The notes under the pieces are model-generated. The model ran no database searches. It was not told the origin of the DNA and worked only from the letters and a program-made list of their open reading frames with translations. A stretch of 64,000 bases of DNA from NCBI GenBank assembly GCA_002419145.1, contig DIFN01000029.1, forward strand, positions 9,123-73,122, read 5' to 3'. Shown here piece by piece: positions 1 to 8,812 of this stretch. This stretch comes from Mageeibacillus sp. UBA5747. Lineage in GTDB: Bacteria; Bacillota; Clostridia; Saccharofermentanales; UBA5734. The position numbers were made by a program, and so were the translations under genes. Every line of letters begins with the position of its first letter. The stretch's first letter is position 1.

Positions 1-26
1 TTAGATTTTGGATTTAGGGGGTGTGT

Positions 27-815
27 ATGGCGGTTTCTTTGCAGTGCCCGAATTGCGGGGCGACGGTGTCGCCGGACTGTGTGCGGTGCGGCTTTTGTCT
101 GTCGGTGCTGGCACGCGCAGCTTGCCCGGTCTGCTTTGGTCCGGTATTTCGCGGGATGAAGTATTGTCCGGACTGTGGCAGCAGGATTTCCCGGCAGGAT
201 TTGGAGCCAGACCACACCTTGCAGTGCCCGCGCTGCGAGACATCATTACAGTCGGCCTTGATTGCGGATGTGCGGGTCGACGAATGTGATCAATGTGGTG
301 GGATCTGGTTGGGACGGGATGCTTTCCAGGAGATCTGTGAAAAGTGGGATGCGGCGGCTTTGCCGCTGGATCGGGTCGAGCAGGGCGCGGTCTGGACGGA
401 TCCGGAAAAACGCTCACACGCCAGGCCCAGGTTGCCCAGGCTATCGCTGCCGGATCAGCCACTGCCAGCGGGACGGATGTATGTCCCCTGCCCGACTTGT
501 GGCGAGTTGATGCTCAGGAAAAATTTTGCGGGCTGTTCCGGAGTAATCATCGACTGGTGCAAGCCGCACGGCTACTGGTTTGATCGCACAGAATTACAGA
601 AAGTAGTTTCATTTGTCCGGTCGGGCGGTATGCAAAAAGCTCGTGAAAAGGAACGGATGCTCCTACGCGAGGAGCAGGAAAGATTGCGGGACCTGCAGTC
701 ACAACCATTGCCGGGCAGCGTCGATCCAAGGGTCGATTCAGCGTCGGAATTTTGGGGGATCGATACGGACTTCGTCGAGACCATCGCTGAAATCATCAAG
801 AAATTATTCGCATAA
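27..815 (+). CDS. Multi-zinc-ribbon protein with two zf-TFIIB-type modules
   Basis: The protein is 262 aa. The first 55 residues hold several CxxC knuckles (CPNCG, CVRCG, CPVC, CPDCG). Two larger modules follow: residues about 68-105 (CPRC...CDQCGGIWLGRD) and about 150-190 (CPTCGE...CKPHGYWFDR), both resembling the zf-TFIIB zinc ribbon. The C-terminal 70 residues are charged and probably helical. No catalytic domain is visible, so a nucleic-acid- or protein-binding scaffold role is inference. ATG at 27 is preferred over GTG at 21 because AGGGGG at 16-21 is spaced correctly for it. The gene stands alone and is followed by a hairpin terminator. Confidence 0.8.
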   Translation: MAVSLQCPNCGATVSPDCVRCGFCLSVLARAACPVCFGPVFRGMKYCPDCGSRISRQDLEPDHTLQCPRCETSLQSALIADVRVDECDQCGGIWLGRDAFQEICEKWDAAALPLDRVEQGAVWTDPEKRSHARPRLPRLSLPDQPLPAGRMYVPCPTCGELMLRKNFAGCSGVIIDWCKPHGYWFDRTELQKVVSFVRSGGMQKAREKERMLLREEQERLRDLQSQPLPGSVDPRVDSASEFWGIDTDFVETIAEIIKKLFA

Positions 816-835
816 ATGATTGGCAGGCCAGAGAC

Positions 836-875
836 AAACAGGCGGCGCTTTCTTTGCGAAAGCGGCCGCCTGTTT
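836..875 (+). terminator. Hairpin after the zinc-ribbon gene
   Basis: An 11-bp perfect stem (836-846 with 865-875) is extended by an inner GCTTTC/GAAAGC stem. It begins 20 bases after the stop codon at 815. The 3' side has only a short T stretch, so termination efficiency is uncertain. Confidence 0.6.
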
Positions 876-1069
876 CAAATCTGGCTTAATATGCAGTGTC
901 TGAAAACAATTGCTGGCACAGATAAAGACAGGACTTTGCCTAACCTTTCGCCCAGCGCGGTGTGATGGCGGATCGGCAGGCGCACGTCAAGCGGGCTTGA
1001 CCTTGTTGGCGCAGATCTCGTCGTTGAGCTCGCTGAAAGGCTGTTCCCCTTCCGGCACCTGGTACCACC

Positions 1070-2239
1070 TCAATACTCGACCCAGACGGCGCCTTTATCA
1101 GCAGACTCGACACATTTGTTGACGTATTTGACACCTTCGTAGCCAGCGCGGACGTCGGGGTACCAGAAGTCTTCCGTGCCGACTGTGCCGCCGTTGGTGG
1201 CGCGGTTCATGGCCATGCCAAAGCGCAGGTAGAGGTTGGACCAGGCTTCGAAGAGGCCTTCGGGGTGGCCGCCGCCAATGCGGTCTTCGGAGAGGGCTTC
1301 AGGATAGAGGTAGCCTGAGCCGCGTTCGAGGATACGGGTTGGCTCACCCTGGACTTCATAAATGAGCTGGTTGGGTTTGACGGCATCCCATTCGACACTG
1401 GCTTTGGCGCCGGTGACGCGGATCTTGTGGCCAAAGACGGATCCGGCATTGACGCTGCTGGCCCACAGGGTACCGACGGCGCCATTGTCATATTCCATCA
1501 GGATGGTGGCGTTGTCTTCGAGCGGGGCGCGGCTCTTGATGAAGCTCTGGCGCGAGCACAGGAGGCGTTTGAGCTTGAGCTCGGGGGCAATGATTTCGGC
1601 CAGGAACAGTGGATGGGTAGCCAAGTCGCCGATGACGAAAGTCGGGCCAGCGACTTTGGGGTCGACGCGCCATTTCTGGGCCGCACTGTCGGTCTCGACA
1701 GCGGCGGAATTGCCACCATGGGCGAACTGCATCTGGATGATGCGGATTTCACCGAGATCGCCATTTTTTACCATCTGGCGGGCTTGTTCGATCGCCTGGT
1801 GGCCAGCATAACCGTAGGTAACGCCGACGACGCGGTTCAATGTCTGAGAGAGCTCGACCAGCTCAGCAGCCTGTTTGCTTTCAAAGCACATCGGTTTTTC
1901 GACGATGACATGCAGCCCTGCCTGAAGCGCAGCTTTTGCGATTGAGTAGTGGGTGCTGTTCGGCGTGGCAATAGACACCGCTTCGATGCCGTCGACACGC
2001 TTGGCTTCTTCGGCAAAGAGGGTCTGGTAGTCCGGATAACAGCGGTCCGGATCAAGGCCAAGCTGGATACCAAAATCCTTCCCTTGCTCAGAATCAATAT
2101 CGAAAGCACCTGCGACCAAGTCGAAGGTGCGGTCGCGTAAAGCTGCTGAGCGGTGGATGTAGCCAATATTGCTGCCACGGCCGCCACCGACCATGGCCCA
2201 GCGGATGGGGCGCTCGTATTTTCTTTCACCGTTAATCAT
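1070..2239 (-). CDS. Gfo/Idh/MocA family NAD(P)-dependent dehydrogenase
   Basis: A 389-aa protein of normal family length. The N-terminal Rossmann fold has a glycine-rich motif (VGGGRGSNIG, about residues 18-27) and the family EKP motif (EKPMCFE, about 114-120). The C-terminal half is the substrate and oligomerisation domain. These enzymes oxidise or reduce cyclitols, sugars or sugar derivatives; the substrate is not readable here. AAAGGAG lies just upstream of the ATG at 2239. It is the second gene of an operon, 72 bases after an IolE-like isomerase gene, which suggests inositol or related sugar catabolism. Confidence 0.88.
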   Translation of the reverse strand: MINGERKYERPIRWAMVGGGRGSNIGYIHRSAALRDRTFDLVAGAFDIDSEQGKDFGIQLGLDPDRCYPDYQTLFAEEAKRVDGIEAVSIATPNSTHYSIAKAALQAGLHVIVEKPMCFESKQAAELVELSQTLNRVVGVTYGYAGHQAIEQARQMVKNGDLGEIRIIQMQFAHGGNSAAVETDSAAQKWRVDPKVAGPTFVIGDLATHPLFLAEIIAPELKLKRLLCSRQSFIKSRAPLEDNATILMEYDNGAVGTLWASSVNAGSVFGHKIRVTGAKASVEWDAVKPNQLIYEVQGEPTRILERGSGYLYPEALSEDRIGGGHPEGLFEAWSNLYLRFGMAMNRATNGGTVGTEDFWYPDVRAGYEGVKYVNKCVESADKGAVWVEY

Positions 2240-2311
2240 GTGAGTAACTCCTTTCGCCTAGGGCGATCATTGAAGGGATGTGAATTTCGGAACACAAAAG
2301 GCGCAAGCAGG

Positions 2312-3235
2312 TCAATAACCGACGCTCTTCAAATACTGGAAGCTCCTGGTGACGTCGCGCAGACTGGTGTCAGAGTTTCGCGGGTCGCGTTCTTGCTCAA
2401 CGGTGACCCACCCGATGTAGCCGAGTTCGCGCAGGGCTTTGTTGATACCAGGATAGTCGATCGCGCCCGTGCCAATCGGGCACATGACGCCTTTGGCGCA
2501 GGCCTCGAAGAAATCGATTTCGATCTTGAGCATGTCTTCGTAAATCGCCTGGTCGACGTCTTTGAAATGGATGTAGTCGATGCGGTCGATGTAGCGGCGG
2601 ATCCAGGTTTCCGGGTCCATGCCAGCATAATAGAGGTGGCCGGTGTCGAAGACGAATCCGGAGCGCTCTTTGGGTACGTCGGCGATGACTTGCTCGATCT
2701 CGTCGGCGAATTCGATGTAACCGCCAGCGTGTGGATGCAGGACAGGGCGCACGCCGTATTTCTTCCAAGCCAGGTCAGCGATGGCGTAGATATTGGCGAG
2801 CATGTCCTGATAACGCTCCGGTGACAGGCGTGGGGCGATGTCAGGGTGTCCGGCGGTGGTGGCGCGTTCCGGATGGAAATAGTCCATGTAAGTCAGGTAA
2901 GGGGTCGCAAAACGCTGGCCCGGCTCTTGTTCATCACGCGGTAGCTGGGTGATGAACTTGCAGATGTCCTCTGTTTGCTGCAACAAACTCTCGCGGTTGG
3001 AGGCACTGACCAGGTCGTCAAAAATGGTGCCGACGATGATTGTCAGACCGTTCTTTTTTAACTCAGTCGAGACGGCCTCGACATCCAGGGGCATGAAGCC
3101 ATAGGGGCCGAGTTCGATGCCCGTGAAACCGGATTTGCCGGCTTCTTCGAGCACACGCTGCCAACTGGGCAAGTAAGGATTCTTGGGGTCGTCGACGCCC
3201 CAGCAACTGGGTGCACAGGCGATGCGGATGCTCAT
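2312..3235 (-). CDS. Sugar phosphate isomerase/epimerase, IolE-like TIM barrel
   Basis: A 307-aa protein of the AP-endonuclease-2/xylose-isomerase-like TIM-barrel superfamily. Visible metal and substrate motifs include LHPHAGGYIE (about residues 165-174), FDTGHLYYAG and DYIHFKDVD, the pattern seen in inosose dehydratase (IolE) and related cyclitol isomerases. It is first in a two-gene operon with the Gfo/Idh/MocA dehydrogenase, a pairing typical of inositol-type pathways. The divergent AraC gene at 3525 is a candidate regulator. Exact substrate assignment is inference. Confidence 0.82.
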   Translation of the reverse strand: MSIRIACAPSCWGVDDPKNPYLPSWQRVLEEAGKSGFTGIELGPYGFMPLDVEAVSTELKKNGLTIIVGTIFDDLVSASNRESLLQQTEDICKFITQLPRDEQEPGQRFATPYLTYMDYFHPERATTAGHPDIAPRLSPERYQDMLANIYAIADLAWKKYGVRPVLHPHAGGYIEFADEIEQVIADVPKERSGFVFDTGHLYYAGMDPETWIRRYIDRIDYIHFKDVDQAIYEDMLKIEIDFFEACAKGVMCPIGTGAIDYPGINKALRELGYIGWVTVEQERDPRNSDTSLRDVTRSFQYLKSVGY

Positions 3236-3364
3236 GGTTCAGGCCCTCCTGCTGGTAGGATCCGGCGTTTTTGCCGGGGGTTCAATAGAATCCTATTGTA
3301 GCGCTTTTTCCTGGCGGACAAATCAAATTTCTTGTTGAGTTCGGCCGGCCACAAAGAGTGAAAA

Positions 3365-3380
3365 AGCCTGCAAACAGGCT
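3365..3380. terminator. Short hairpin in the divergent intergenic region
   Basis: AGCCTG-CAAA-CAGGCT, flanked by A5 on the left and CTTTC on the right, can act as a small bidirectional hairpin. It lies between the IolE-like operon and the AraC gene. It could insulate the two units or be part of a leader; no stronger claim is possible. Confidence 0.35.
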
Positions 3381-3524
3381 CTTTCCCGTATTGGTATCTA
3401 TTCCCGTGCAGACTTCATTCATGAATCTTGCGATCACGGTCCTATGGCCTATCGTGTTATGATGAAAACAGATAAGCGGCGGGTTCCCGCAGGGTGCGGG
3501 AGCAGCCGGACCAAGGAGCGACTG

Positions 3525-4391
3525 ATGCCGTTTTATTTTCTGGATCAAGGTCAGGCAATAACCTTTTCACCAGCGACCCGGCCGAACCTGATCAGCGTTT
3601 TCCGGTCCGCAGATGAGGCTATGATCATGCCGCGCGTCATGCACAAACACGATGACAACCTTGAGATCGTCCTGATCCGCCAAGGTCAGGGCCAGCATGT
3701 GATCGGAGGCCGTTCCTACTTGACCGGTAAAGGTGACATTCTGGTCTATAATGCCGGGGTCCTCCACGACGAAAGCACGGGTCTTTATGATTCGCTCCAG
3801 GTCTATTATTGCTCTGTCGACCAGATCCAGGTCCAGGGACTGCCGGCCAACCAGCTCCTGTCCAAAGGCAGTCCAGCTGTCATTCATTGCGGCGCAACTT
3901 TTCCCCAGGTGGAAAGCTTGTTCGGCTTGATGGTCGATCAGGCTGCCTTGCACACACCCCAGTCGATGGAGATTGCCCAGCAGGCCTTATCGGTTTTGCT
4001 TCTGTTGATCCGCAGCCTGTCCCTGCAGCAGGCGTCTGACCCGCCTCTGACAGAGCCAGATCTGGGGCAGCAGATCAAGGATTACATCGACCAGAATTAT
4101 CCGGAGGACCTGACCTTGACCTCGATTGCCGAGGTCTTCCATATCAATCCGTACTATCTGTCCCATTTATTCAAAGAACAGCTCGGTTTTTCCCCGATGC
4201 AGTACCTGATCCGGCGCCGGATTGGAGAAGCCCAGTCGCTCTTGATCCATACCGATCGTCCGGTCAAGGACATCGCAACCGCGGTCGGGTTCAATCACCT
4301 GAACAATTTCCACAATTCATTCCAGAAAATGGTCGGCATGGCACCAGGGCGCTACCGCAAACAGTGGCACGAAGGCGACCTGGCCAAATAG
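3525..4391 (+). CDS. AraC-family transcriptional regulator
   Basis: The protein is 288 aa. An N-terminal cupin-like ligand domain (HKHDDNLEIVLIRQGQGQH..., about residues 40-110) is followed by a C-terminal double helix-turn-helix AraC domain (LTSIAEVFHINPYYLSHLFK and IATAVGFNHLNNFHNSFQ). The chosen start has AAGGAG at 3513-3518, six bases upstream; an in-frame upstream start at 3444 has no such site. It is divergent from the IolE-like operon, so local control of that operon is likely. It converges on a second AraC gene with only 6 bases between the stops. Confidence 0.9.
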   Translation: MPFYFLDQGQAITFSPATRPNLISVFRSADEAMIMPRVMHKHDDNLEIVLIRQGQGQHVIGGRSYLTGKGDILVYNAGVLHDESTGLYDSLQVYYCSVDQIQVQGLPANQLLSKGSPAVIHCGATFPQVESLFGLMVDQAALHTPQSMEIAQQALSVLLLLIRSLSLQQASDPPLTEPDLGQQIKDYIDQNYPEDLTLTSIAEVFHINPYYLSHLFKEQLGFSPMQYLIRRRIGEAQSLLIHTDRPVKDIATAVGFNHLNNFHNSFQKMVGMAPGRYRKQWHEGDLAK

Positions 4392-4397
4392 CACGTC

Positions 4398-5234
4398 TCA
4401 GAATTTCAGTTTGCGGAACTGGGCGGGCGTCACCCCGGTCCGATGGCCAAATGACCGGATAAAATGAGAGGTCGAATTAAAGCCACACAGGCTGGCGATC
4501 TGTTCGACCGATTCTCCGGTCAGGAGCAGCTGCCGCCTGGCTTCGCTAATTCGAAGACTGATCAGGTATTCATGCGGTGATATCTTGTACTGGCGACGGA
4601 ACTGGCGGGCAAAATGGCAGGCGCTGACATTGAATTGACGCGCAATGTCCGACAGCTGCCAAGCCTCCCGGAAATGTTCCGTCATGAAGGCATGTGCCTG
4701 AGTGACCAGCGACTGGTCTAGTGTCGCATTTCCAGCTGCTGCTGCGATCATGCCGGTCAGAAGGCGCGTCAAAGCCAGATTGACGGCCCATTCGTCATCA
4801 GGATTCTGGAGGAGTTGCTGCTTGAGCTGATCCATCTCAGTGGCCAGCTCCGGGTGCTCTGCGATCACAAATCCCGTCGCTTGCTGTTCGGCCAGATTAT
4901 CGTACAAGGCCTGACTGGAGCCGCCTTTGAAATGGATCCAGTCAAAGTGGACTTCCCCCATGGCGCGGTAGTGCTGTGGCTGATGGCAATCAATCAGCCG
5001 GACGCAGCCTGGTGCCAGGAGAGTCGTCTCACCTGCGTAAGCCAATTCGAGTTGGCCGCTGTGGATAACAAAAATCAGCAGGGAGTCATAATTCTCCCGT
5101 ACGATCTGATAGGGTGGTAAGCACTGGTAGTCACCCCAGAACAGGATGTGGATCAGGGATGATGCTGCCACTCCCGAAGGATCAAAAATGTGGATTTCTG
5201 ATTTAGGCAAGACACCTGGCTCATCAATTTTCAT
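4398..5234 (-). CDS. AraC-family transcriptional regulator
   Basis: A 278-aa protein with an N-terminal cupin-like sensing domain and a C-terminal AraC DNA-binding domain. The helices are LSDIARQFNVSACHFARQFR and IASLCGFNSTSHFIRSFG, ending with the usual GVTPAQFRK tail. It is transcribed divergently from the URO-D-like gene at 5506, making that gene its most likely target. An AGGT-type ribosome site precedes the ATG. It is only distantly similar to the neighbouring AraC protein, so this is not a recent tandem duplication. Confidence 0.9.
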   Translation of the reverse strand: MKIDEPGVLPKSEIHIFDPSGVAASSLIHILFWGDYQCLPPYQIVRENYDSLLIFVIHSGQLELAYAGETTLLAPGCVRLIDCHQPQHYRAMGEVHFDWIHFKGGSSQALYDNLAEQQATGFVIAEHPELATEMDQLKQQLLQNPDDEWAVNLALTRLLTGMIAAAAGNATLDQSLVTQAHAFMTEHFREAWQLSDIARQFNVSACHFARQFRRQYKISPHEYLISLRISEARRQLLLTGESVEQIASLCGFNSTSHFIRSFGHRTGVTPAQFRKLKF

Positions 5235-5505
5235 ACTTGACCTGCTTGAAGCACCGCTGAACCGGGCTGTAGGGAAGCAAATCTCCTGGCTTATTCCCAG
5301 CTTATTTGTAGGAATTTACAGACCTTTGATCCTTCCTTGTTCTTTTCATCGTAGCAAACAATGATCAAAAAATGTATATTTATCGGCAAGAAAAAGTACT
5401 GTTTTGCTTTGGACGCCACGCTAGACTGTGATCAGATTACACGGACTCAGTCTGTTTTCCCAACTTCCGGTTTGGTCCGGACCTGCCTTTGCAAAGGAGC
5501 CTGCC

Positions 5506-6810
5506 ATGTTTTCCCAGGGTAATTTCCGAGTCAATTTCAATGCCGCTGACCACAGCAATCTCATTTTTCCAGATAGCGACCGGACCATTTTGCGCGAACT
5601 GGCCCTGCAGGTTGCCGAGATTGCCAGCCGCCCGATCATGGCGGTACATCGCGAGCTTTGGTACCAGCATAACCAGCTGGAGGCAACCCGGCCGCTGATC
5701 CTGTGTGATCCGGAAAATGGCTGGAATGAGATCATCACGGATGACCAGATCCGGTGCAGCAATGACATTGCCCGCCACTGGGAATTCCATTTCAGGAAGC
5801 AGATCTTCTGGGGCAACCAGATGGGGGATGATTACGTTGTCGAGCCAATTTTCGAAATCCCCTATGTGTATGAGGAAACGCCCTGGACGGTCGCTGGCAG
5901 CAAACATCAGGGAACATTGCATGTCACGCAGAATGACGGTGGTGCGTACCATATCGACACCATCCTCGAAGACTATGCCCTGATCGACAAGATCGTCAAA
6001 CCGCAGATGACCATCCATTACGACAAAACAAATACCTTACTGGAGCTGGCCGAGGAACTTTTCGGGGATATCCTGACGGTGCGTATCAATACACCCTGGT
6101 CTTGGTCTCTGGGCGGTCTGACGGATGAATTTGCCTTTTTGCGCGGCATGGAGAATATGTTGTTTGACTTCTATGATGAGCCTGAGTCCGTCCATGCAGT
6201 CATGGATATCCTGGCCGTGGGCACGCTCGAGCGGCTCGATTTTCTCGAACACAACAGCCTCCTGGCTTTGAACAACGACGGAACCTATGTTGGTTCTGGC
6301 GGCATGGGTTATACCCGTGAGCTGCCGGCGGTTGATTTTACCGGTCATGTCCGCGCCAAAGACATGTGGGTCCTGGCCGAAAGTCAGATCACGATCGGCG
6401 TGTCACCGGACATGTTTGCCGAATTCATCTACCCTTATCAAAAACGGATCACAGACCGCTTTGGGCTGCTCTGTTATGGCTGCTGCGAGCCGATGGATGA
6501 CCGTTTCGACATCATCAAAGCGTCCACCAACCTACGCCGTGTATCTGTCTCACCCTGGGCTAACAAGCCCCTGATGGCCGAAAAGCTCGGGGCCAATTAT
6601 ATTTATTCCTGGAAGGCCAGCCCTTCCCCGCTCGCCCTGACTCAGATGGCTGAGGACGTGGTGCGCCAGGAGCTGAGTGACTACTTGGGTGTGACGCGGA
6701 ACAACCGGGTCGAGATCATCATGAAAGACAACCACACACTAGGTCGAAATCCCCGCAACCTGACCCGCTGGGTCGAAATTGCGCGTGAGGAAATTGCCCG
6801 TCTGGATTAA
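5506..6810 (+). CDS. Uroporphyrinogen-decarboxylase-superfamily protein
   Basis: A 434-aa protein. ATG at 5506 follows AAAGGAG at 5493-5499; an upstream in-frame start at 5428 lacks a ribosome site. The C-terminal half (SPDMFAEFIYPYQKRI, CYGCCEPMDDRFD, then a late NHTLGRNPRN) resembles URO-D-like proteins, which include corrinoid-linked methyltransferases as well as heme decarboxylases. The CxxC-like cysteine pair and nearby acidic residues could bind metal. No corrinoid protein is encoded next door and heme genes are absent, so a methyltransferase or lyase of unknown substrate is more likely than HemE. Probably controlled by the divergent AraC protein. Confidence 0.7.
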   Translation: MFSQGNFRVNFNAADHSNLIFPDSDRTILRELALQVAEIASRPIMAVHRELWYQHNQLEATRPLILCDPENGWNEIITDDQIRCSNDIARHWEFHFRKQIFWGNQMGDDYVVEPIFEIPYVYEETPWTVAGSKHQGTLHVTQNDGGAYHIDTILEDYALIDKIVKPQMTIHYDKTNTLLELAEELFGDILTVRINTPWSWSLGGLTDEFAFLRGMENMLFDFYDEPESVHAVMDILAVGTLERLDFLEHNSLLALNNDGTYVGSGGMGYTRELPAVDFTGHVRAKDMWVLAESQITIGVSPDMFAEFIYPYQKRITDRFGLLCYGCCEPMDDRFDIIKASTNLRRVSVSPWANKPLMAEKLGANYIYSWKASPSPLALTQMAEDVVRQELSDYLGVTRNNRVEIIMKDNHTLGRNPRNLTRWVEIAREEIARLD

Positions 6811-6948
6811 ACCAGGGCAGATCATCAGTTCCCTCAAAGCCAGCGCGGCCGCCTGACCAGCCTAAATTTGGCGGATGGCCTCATATATTTGTGCACCATA
6901 CACAAACAAAATCCGTTTACGGCAGCATCTTTATCAAACATCCCTATC

Positions 6949-6978
6949 TTGACAGATGCTCAAAACCCCTGTTAAGAT
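6949..6978 (+). promoter_or_regulatory. Candidate sigma-A promoter
   Basis: A perfect TTGACA (6949-6954) is followed, 18 bases on, by TAAGAT (6973-6978), a 4/6 match to the -10. It would drive the truncated alcohol dehydrogenase gene. Confidence 0.45.
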
Positions 6979-7072
6979 CGAATTCGTAAACGTTTTCAAT
7001 TTACACTGCACCACAGGCTACCCTATGCCAAGCAGGGTCGTTTGCAGAAAGAGCAGGGGGGCTACTGCTGTG

Positions 7073-7732
7073 ATGATGACACACGATCGAACCGAGCTGG
7101 CCGAGTTGGGCATGGACCTTCTGGCACACGCTTTTGAGCTGTGTCAGGAAAGCCACGCCAAAGGTTATGGCGATGGCCTGGCCCTGTCTGTCGTACAGCT
7201 TATTTTCCGGGATCTGCCTGCTGCCTGCTCAGTTGAAGGTGATACGGTGGCTGCAGGCAGCATCAAGCGAGCCCAGATTCTGATTGGTTCTTACATCCGC
7301 CAGCCCGCCCAGGACATCTGCCACAGTCTATCCACAGCTGTCAGCGCGGAATTTTCACTGCCCCACGGCAAAGTCAATGCGATCATATTACCTGCGATGC
7401 TCAATCACCTGGTCAAAACCTGTGGCGCAGCAAATCACATGGACGCTTCCCATGTCGCCTGTGTCCAGTGTTATGCCCAACTGGCCCGGGCCATTGGTTT
7501 ACCAGTAACGGATGATGAGGACGCCATCGCTAAGCTGGTCCTGGCTGTACGCAAGCTAAGGGCGCAGATAGGTCTGCCCCGTTCCATATCGGAATTCCTG
7601 ATTGATGAGTCTGCATATCGCCAAGCGGTTCCAGCCATAGCCAAACAGGCCTGGCTGGACATCAGCGTTCAAACAGGACGACCGAGGCTTTCCGGGCGGG
7701 ATATCGAGCAAGTCCTGTCAGATGCCTTTTAA
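7073..7732 (+). CDS. N-terminally truncated iron-containing alcohol dehydrogenase (metal domain only)
   Basis: 219 aa, about 55-60% of normal family length. The protein aligns with the helical metal-binding half of Fe-ADH enzymes: MDLLAHAF gives D15 and H19, and the CHSLSTAV...LPHGK stretch gives H84 and H98, the four family metal ligands with the expected 14-residue spacing of the last two. The N-terminal NAD(P)-binding domain is absent, and the 262-bp gap upstream is too short to hide it. The start (ATG 7073 after AGGGGG at 7055-7060) coincides with the domain border; the reading frame is open further upstream to 6956. It may be a decaying gene or a free-standing metal domain; dehydrogenase activity is unlikely. 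Confidence 0.7.
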   Translation: MMTHDRTELAELGMDLLAHAFELCQESHAKGYGDGLALSVVQLIFRDLPAACSVEGDTVAAGSIKRAQILIGSYIRQPAQDICHSLSTAVSAEFSLPHGKVNAIILPAMLNHLVKTCGAANHMDASHVACVQCYAQLARAIGLPVTDDEDAIAKLVLAVRKLRAQIGLPRSISEFLIDESAYRQAVPAIAKQAWLDISVQTGRPRLSGRDIEQVLSDAF

Positions 7733-7759
7733 GGCTTGAGCAAGATTCAATCCTGATGG

Positions 7760-7768
7760 TGCTATAAT
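7760..7768 (+). promoter_or_regulatory. Extended -10 promoter of the universal stress gene
   Basis: TGCTATAAT is a perfect extended -10 element (TGn plus TATAAT at 7763-7768), 70 bases before the stress-protein start. No good -35 hexamer is visible, as is usual for extended -10 promoters. Confidence 0.55.
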
Positions 7769-7837
7769 TAAATTGACACCAGTTTCATGTCCTCTTCCGG
7801 CTGCTTTCACCTTTTACGCAGCAGAAAGGAGCCCACC

Positions 7838-8713
7838 ATGTTTGAGAAAATTCTTGTTGTTTCTGAAATGTCGGCCAATCACGATCTGGTTTTGCAGTCA
7901 CTGGGCAGTTTGAAGCGGCTGGGTGCCACAACTTGCTTTCTTTACCAGTACATCAACCCCATGGAAGCCAATGAGACCATCGCGACCTTCATCCTGGATA
8001 CTTATCGGGCCAGTCTGAACCGGCAAAAGCAGTTCTTGACCGACGAAGGTTTTGCAGTCGAAACCATCGAACTGGGAGTCCTCCTGCGCACCGATGAATT
8101 GTTCGAATTAGCCCGGGAAAAGGGGTGCACCCTGGTGGTGACAGGTTCTCCCAAGCATTCCAAACTCGGCAATCTGCTTTTCGGCGGCATGACCAGCATG
8201 ATCATGCACCATGCCACACTCCCCCTTTTGATCATCCGGATCCCGACTGAACCTGCCCCCAATGAGAAGTACTTGTCCTGGGACTTGCTGACGAGCCACG
8301 TCCTGTTCCCAACTGATTTTTCTGAAAATGCCCGCCAGGCATTCGATTATGTCAAGCAGCTCGTTGCAGCAGGTGTGGCCAGGGTCACGATCCTGCATGT
8401 CCAGGACAAGAACAAGATCAATCCGCATCTGGTGGAAAAACTGGAAGCTTTCAACGAAGCCGATCTCGGCCGGCTGAACCAATTGGCCGACGAGCTCAAG
8501 GCGGTCGGGCCTGTCGAGGTGGAAACAGCCCTGAAGTTTGGCTCACCAACTGCGGAAATTCTCAAAGTCATCCGCGAACATGAAGTGTCTCAGGTGGTCA
8601 TGGGCAGCCAGGGCCATGGGTTTATCGAGGAGCTCTACCTCGGCAGTGTCAGCCACAACATCGCCCGCCTCTCCGAAGCTTCTGTCCTCCTGATCCCGAT
8701 CAAGCGCGACTAA
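7838..8713 (+). CDS. Tandem universal stress protein (two UspA domains)
   Basis: A 291-aa cytoplasmic protein made of two UspA folds in tandem: residues 1 to about 140 (starting FEKILVVSEMS and ending in a TLPLLIIRIP strand) and about 150-291 (starting HVLFPTDFSENA). The second domain carries the nucleotide-binding signature VVMGSQGHGFIEELYLGSVS; the first has a weaker version (VVTGSPKHSKLGNLLFGGMT). AAAGGAG precedes the ATG at 7838. Tandem Usp proteins act in stress survival, usually by binding ATP/AMP. A strong terminator follows, so the unit is monocistronic. Confidence 0.9.
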   Translation: MFEKILVVSEMSANHDLVLQSLGSLKRLGATTCFLYQYINPMEANETIATFILDTYRASLNRQKQFLTDEGFAVETIELGVLLRTDELFELAREKGCTLVVTGSPKHSKLGNLLFGGMTSMIMHHATLPLLIIRIPTEPAPNEKYLSWDLLTSHVLFPTDFSENARQAFDYVKQLVAAGVARVTILHVQDKNKINPHLVEKLEAFNEADLGRLNQLADELKAVGPVEVETALKFGSPTAEILKVIREHEVSQVVMGSQGHGFIEELYLGSVSHNIARLSEASVLLIPIKRD

Positions 8714-8755
8714 GGTGCCAGGCACCTGATCATGCGCCATGCGTGGCGCACCCAA

Positions 8756-8790
8756 AAAAGACCGGAGTTGGTTGAAAACTCCGGTCTTTT
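8756..8790. terminator. Bidirectional intrinsic terminator
   Basis: A perfect 14-bp stem, AAAAGACCGGAGTT with AACTCCGGTCTTTT, and a 7-base loop. T-rich on both strands, it separates the stress gene from the convergent rubrerythrin gene. Confidence 0.85.
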
Positions 8791-8812
8791 GCTGTCTTGG
8801 GACAGGGTATGA

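Noticed and set aside
5428..5505. Longer start for the URO-D-like gene
   Set aside because: No ribosome site; the strong AAAGGAG is placed for ATG 5506.
6811..7072. Missing N-terminal domain of the Fe-alcohol dehydrogenase in another frame
   Set aside because: The gap is too short for the roughly 180-residue cofactor domain and shows no coding signal.
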